A stretch of 64,000 nucleotides of DNA, taken from NCBI RefSeq assembly GCF_000016785.1, contig NC_009486.1, positions 1 to 64,000 on the forward strand, written 5' to 3'. Source of the stretch: Thermotoga petrophila RKU-1. GTDB taxonomy: Bacteria > Thermotogota > Thermotogae > Thermotogales > Thermotogaceae. A program made the translations under genes and the position numbers. The notes below the pieces were generated by a model, which was given only the letters and a program-made list of their open reading frames with translations, searched no databases and was not told the origin of the DNA. Positions within the stretch are counted from its first letter, which is position 1. The number at the start of each line of letters is the position of its first letter. Shown piece by piece: positions 60,818 through 64,000 of this stretch.

Positions 60818-62211
60818 TGTCCGGTCCCTCCCTGTGCCTCACCGGCTCTGAAGGGTTTTATGAAGCGCGCAAGTGCATCGAGAAGCAGACGGCTGAACAC
60901 CAGATTCACAAAGATACTGCCAAGTACACCGATGATCAGAGTGATGGCAAAGCCTTTGATGGTTCCGGTGCCAAAATAGTAGAGGATGAGACCTGTGAGT
61001 ATCGTCGTGATGTTCGCATCAAGTATCGTTGAAAGCGATCTATCAAAACCAGCCGCTATGGAAGTTTTAACAGGTTTACCCAACCTCATCTCTTCTTTTA
61101 TCCTTTCGTATATGATCACGTTTCCATCGACGGTCGTTCCTATAGTGAGGATGATACCAGCTATTCCAGGGAGGGTGAGGATGAATTTGCCGGCCGCCAT
61201 CACACCAAGAAGCAGTACGGTGTTGTAAATGAGCGCAAGATCGGCGACTATTCCCATCGTTCTGTAATAGATGATCATGTAAGCGAGAACGAGTATGAGT
61301 CCGATTATTCCCGCTTTCAGGGAGGCATCGATCACATCACGTCCAAGGAGTGGTGCAACCCATCCCGAAGAGGTTTTTACGAGCCTTGCGGGAAGTGCAC
61401 CGCTTCTCAGAATGGCAGCGAGTTGTTTCGCTTCTTCCAGTGAGAAGTTACCTGTTATCTCTGCCTTCCCATCAGTTATGATTGCAACTACCTGACCAGC
61501 GAACTGAACAACGTTATCGAGCACTATGGCGAGTCTCTTCTTTGGATCGTAGGTCCCTTCGGGAACGTACAGCGCCTGTGTGATCCTCTTGAACACATCA
61601 ACATACTCTTTTGAAAGCTCAAAAGAGACCTTGTAGCCGTATCTTCCAGTTCTTGTCTCCACTTCCGGTCTTGCATACACGATTCTTGGAGCTTCAAGAA
61701 CCAGGTCTTTCCTACCCATTATCTCTTTTTTCACGAGGTACCACTTTCCGTCTCTTCCTTTGAGCCATACCGCGTTCTCTCTTCTGGCTTCAAGGGAAAG
61801 TTCAGGTACTTTGCTGGGATCTTCACCGAGGTACTCATCGAGAACCTGAGCAAAATAAAGGACACCCGTCGATCCGATCAACTTTTCTGCCTGGACCGTG
61901 TCGGTCGCTCCGGGTATTTCCACCACTATGTAGTATTTGTTATCCCGGAGTACTTTATTCACAGCTGCTTCTGTGTAACCAGCCGCATCGAGCCTGTTTC
62001 TCAACACAGTCCACACGTCATCCACAACATCGGAAGGATTTTCCGTTTCCTGAAGAACTTCAACCATGTATTCGATCCTTGCACCACCTTTTATATCCAA
62101 ACCAAGACGAATATTGGATATCCATCCTCCTTTACTGGGCCAAAAGATGGCGAGCAGAGCGCCAGCCAGTACCAGTAGAACCACTACGAGTCTTACTCTG
62201 TCTCCCCTCAT
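60814..62211 (-). CDS. secD: Protein export membrane protein SecD
   Basis: Partner of SecF. The 465 residues have an N-terminal segment, the LGLDIKGGARIEY motif, a periplasmic P1 region (about 40-290) shorter than in E. coli, and five C-terminal membrane segments with GTTVDGNVIIYERIKEE. The two genes are separate, not fused. It starts three bases after yajC. Confidence 0.96.
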   Translation of the reverse strand: MRGDRVRLVVVLLVLAGALLAIFWPSKGGWISNIRLGLDIKGGARIEYMVEVLQETENPSDVVDDVWTVLRNRLDAAGYTEAAVNKVLRDNKYYIVVEIPGATDTVQAEKLIGSTGVLYFAQVLDEYLGEDPSKVPELSLEARRENAVWLKGRDGKWYLVKKEIMGRKDLVLEAPRIVYARPEVETRTGRYGYKVSFELSKEYVDVFKRITQALYVPEGTYDPKKRLAIVLDNVVQFAGQVVAIITDGKAEITGNFSLEEAKQLAAILRSGALPARLVKTSSGWVAPLLGRDVIDASLKAGIIGLILVLAYMIIYYRTMGIVADLALIYNTVLLLGVMAAGKFILTLPGIAGIILTIGTTVDGNVIIYERIKEEMRLGKPVKTSIAAGFDRSLSTILDANITTILTGLILYYFGTGTIKGFAITLIIGVLGSIFVNLVFSRLLLDALARFIKPFRAGEAQGGTGQ

Positions 62212-62214
62212 TCA

Positions 62215-62565
62215 TCATCCCTCCTGATCTTCCTGTGACCTCTCCTTTATAACCGTGGAAATAGCTCTTTTTGTTATCTCGAGTTCCGTGGAATTTGCCG
62301 TTTTGATCTTGACGGTGTCTTTTTTGATATCGATGACTTTCCCGACAATTCCTCCGATTGTGACGACCGTGTCTCCTCGTTTCATCTGACTTATCATCTG
62401 CTGGAACTGTTTTTCCCTTCTCCTCTGGGGAAGGATGATCATGAAGTAAAAAATAGCTATGAAGAATATCAGCATGAAGAGTAGACTTCCCCAGCCACCA
62501 CCTGTTGTGGTTGTGGTGGTACCGTTCGAAGCACCTGGAGCTGCTGCGTAGATGATCTCAGGCAT
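62215..62565 (-). CDS. yajC: Preprotein translocase accessory protein YajC
   Basis: A small membrane protein that associates with SecDF. Residues 21-41 form the membrane segment (LLFMLIFFIAIFYFMIILPQRRREKQFQQ) and the rest is a beta-rich cytoplasmic domain (GDTVVTIGGIVGKVIDI). The chosen ATG (MPEIIYAA) gives 116 residues and overlaps the upstream stop by 8 bases, with AAGGAG ahead; the longer frame would begin inside the neighbour. Confidence 0.93.
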   Translation of the reverse strand: MPEIIYAAAPGASNGTTTTTTGGGWGSLLFMLIFFIAIFYFMIILPQRRREKQFQQMISQMKRGDTVVTIGGIVGKVIDIKKDTVKIKTANSTELEITKRAISTVIKERSQEDQEG

Positions 62566-63064
62566 TCTCCTTTCCTCCCTTCTCAAATATCAATTGAAGC
62601 CGTCTGTAAACCAGTGGAACCAAAATGAATTGAAGAACGATACCGGGAATACCCGTGGTGAAACTCAACAAAATGGAGGTTAACGGCTGAAGCTTGATAC
62701 CAATGAGAGCCCCAAGAACGTAGTAAGAAACCGAGTAAACGAGTCTTCCAAGAACCACAGCGATGAGGATTCTAACGAATATGTTTTTCTTCATAACCCC
62801 CATAACGAAACCGTACGTGAACACCTCAGGTATCATAAAGAGAAACATTGGAAATGGTGGCATTCCCATCGTTAAAAACGAAAGAATAGGAAGTACCGCA
62901 CCTGTTACTCCTCCCACAAAGGCTCCAGAGGTCGCTCCAGCGAGCATAGCTACCAGGTGAAGAGGCAAGAACATTCTCCCAAGGTTCACCAGGTGAAAAA
63001 GATAGGCAAGAGCTACACCAACAGCGAGCCACATGGCAGTGTAGGTCAGCTTCCGCATCTGCAT
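62558..63064 (-). CDS. ECF-transporter S-component-like membrane protein
   Basis: A 168-residue protein with five or six hydrophobic segments and the small-residue-rich pattern of energy-coupling-factor S components (LTYTAMWLAVGVALAYLF, MLAGATSGAFVGGVTGAVLPILSF). S components bind a vitamin or metal and share a common EcfAAT module, which is not here. Position between ribF and yajC hints at a flavin-related or general vitamin substrate, but this is weak. It starts one base after ribF, at an ATG behind GAGGGGTGAT. Confidence 0.72.
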   Translation of the reverse strand: MQMRKLTYTAMWLAVGVALAYLFHLVNLGRMFLPLHLVAMLAGATSGAFVGGVTGAVLPILSFLTMGMPPFPMFLFMIPEVFTYGFVMGVMKKNIFVRILIAVVLGRLVYSVSYYVLGALIGIKLQPLTSILLSFTTGIPGIVLQFILVPLVYRRLQLIFEKGGKENA

Positions 63065-63065
63065 A

Positions 63066-63947
63066 TCACCCCTCTTTTTCGAACTTCGAATTGATTATAT
63101 CATCTATTATGTTCCTGGCGTTTTTCACATCCTGGTCAATAGCAGCCTTCAGCTCTTCGATTGAATCAAATTTCTTCTCTTCCCTCATGAATTTCAACAC
63201 TTCCAGTTTCAGCTTCTTTCCGTAAAGATCGCCTTCGAAATCCAGGATGTACACCTCGTACTTCACGTTTCTCGCATCACCCACGGTGGGCCTGAAACCC
63301 ACGTTCATGACACCAAATTTTTTCTTTCCATCTGGAAAATGAACTCTCACCAGATAAACTCCTCTTTTCAAATCTACAAGTTTTTCATTTCCTCTATCGA
63401 TGTTAGCGGTTGGAAATCCCAACTTTCTTCCAAACTCCCTGTCTCTGTGGACGATTCCTTCGATCTCGAAATATCTGCCAAGATACACAGGTATTTCCTC
63501 TGCTCTTCCCTTCTGAACGAGATCTCTGATCAGAGAACTGCTCACTCTTATTCCCTGAACAACGATATCTTCAATTTCATAGACTTCCACACCTTTCTTT
63601 CTGAGAAAAGACGTGTCTCCACTCGCGTTCTTGCCAAATCTGAAATCCCTTCCAACAACAACAGCCGATACTCCAGATAGATACCTTTCGACGAACCCTT
63701 CTGGGGTGAGATCTTTTATTCTGAAAAAATCCAGAACAACGGTTCTGGCGTAGCGAGAGAGCATCTCCACCCTGCTTTCTACCGTCATGAGAAGACCGGG
63801 AAAATTCGGCGAGAAATATTCGGGAGGATAGGATATGGTGTAGATCAGGCTATCGTCCTTCCTGAAAAATGCTATTTCCTTCATGGTCCTCAAGACCTTC
63901 TGATGCCCGATGTGAACTCCATCGAAAACTCCGATGCTGACAACCAT
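63066..63947 (-). CDS. ribF: Bifunctional riboflavin kinase / FAD synthetase RibF
   Basis: It makes FMN and then FAD. The N-terminal nucleotidyltransferase has GVFDGVHIGHQKVL (HxGH), and SSSLIRDLV follows. The C-terminal flavokinase has GRKLGFPTANI, GVYLVRVHFPDGKK and NVGFRPTVG. I chose the ATG (MVVSIGVFDG) for 293 residues; a GTG three codons upstream overlaps the GAGGTG ribosome site. Confidence 0.96.
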   Translation of the reverse strand: MVVSIGVFDGVHIGHQKVLRTMKEIAFFRKDDSLIYTISYPPEYFSPNFPGLLMTVESRVEMLSRYARTVVLDFFRIKDLTPEGFVERYLSGVSAVVVGRDFRFGKNASGDTSFLRKKGVEVYEIEDIVVQGIRVSSSLIRDLVQKGRAEEIPVYLGRYFEIEGIVHRDREFGRKLGFPTANIDRGNEKLVDLKRGVYLVRVHFPDGKKKFGVMNVGFRPTVGDARNVKYEVYILDFEGDLYGKKLKLEVLKFMREEKKFDSIEELKAAIDQDVKNARNIIDDIINSKFEKEG

Positions 63948-63952
63948 TCCTT

Positions 63953-64000
63953 TCACCTCGTGTTAAAGACCTTTCTGAGAGTCAAAACTCGCTCGTTTCT
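63953..64000 (-). CDS. C-terminal end of an upstream gene, possibly truB (cut by window edge)
   Basis: An open frame enters from the right edge and stops at TGA (63953-63955). The visible end is RNERVLTLRKVFNTR, a basic beta-strand-like tail suited to the PUA domain of tRNA pseudouridine synthase TruB. TruB is commonly encoded just upstream of ribF. It would overlap the ribF ribosome site. Identity rests on context only. Confidence 0.5.
   Translation of the reverse strand, partial: RNERVLTLRKVFNTR

Overview
The window looks like a chromosome segment of a hyperthermophilic Thermotoga. I base this on gene order and on how close the proteins are to Thermotoga maritima proteins I can recall (60-residue ferredoxin, CheC, CheD, tRNase Z, CoaX, RibF). 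Several proteins (CoaX, RibF, the iron alcohol dehydrogenase) differ at a few per cent of positions from the MSB8 versions as I remember them, so a sister species or strain such as the petrophila/naphthophila group is more likely than MSB8. That is inference from memory, not a database result. Coding density is very high. Neighbouring genes often overlap by 4 bases (ATGA or GTGA), Shine-Dalgarno sites are strong (GGAGGTGA type), and GTG and TTG starts are common.

Layout. 1-10972, minus strand: dnaA; then trmB with an in-frame ferredoxin, a radical-SAM activase-like protein, a membrane TPR protein, NAD(P)HX repair (nnrE-nnrD fusion), a lytic transglycosylase, an iron alcohol dehydrogenase, an OsmC protein, a chemoreceptor and a PiT phosphate permease. 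10973-11312 is the longest non-coding stretch and holds a terminator, a competing hairpin and a palindrome. 11313-25890, plus strand: one long overlapping operon (SDH-type membrane protease, rnhB, DUF47, mazG, parvulin, mtnA, then fliR-flhB-flhA-flhF-flhG-PilZ-cheC-cheD-fliA and three unrecognised genes). It joins flagellar export, flagellar placement, chemotaxis adaptation and the flagellar sigma factor. 25874-35097, minus strand: a SpoVS pair, then a nine-gene run thiN-dxr-rseP-ispG-CBS/ACT-uppP-MBL-glgA-galT that brings together isoprenoid precursor synthesis, undecaprenyl recycling and site-2 proteolysis. 35162-38061, plus: ogt, a class A penicillin-binding protein and a pyruvate-kinase-C-like protein. 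38027-40107, minus: a B12-type radical SAM protein and coaX. 40243-48429, plus: metY-metA, a decarboxylase beta-type sodium pump subunit, a ferredoxin plus alpha-subunit 2-oxoacid oxidoreductase pair, enolase, a CDF transporter, an unknown gene and tsaB. 48436-50814, minus: clpC behind a CIRCE-like site. 51070-53983, plus: rsmH-ftsL-ftsI. 53974-58762, minus: trxB, a two-CXXC disulfide oxidoreductase, an unknown membrane protein, a stomatin-NfeD pair, tRNase Z and rplI. 58845-59912, plus: an rmlA-type nucleotidyltransferase. 59936-64000, minus: secF-secD-yajC, an ECF-type S component, ribF and the end of a gene that may be truB.

There are no transposases, phage genes, CRISPR arrays, rRNAs or tRNAs that I can see. 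The window is core genome, so the points of interest are local: a stop-free TrmB/unknown/ferredoxin frame with internal ribosome sites and a Cys in place of the usual Asp in the TrmB motif; orphan subunits of redox and sodium-pump complexes; unrecognised genes at the end of the flagellar operon; genes without an ordinary start codon (ftsL, perhaps flhB); and structured intergenic RNA or DNA upstream of the protease gene and of clpC.
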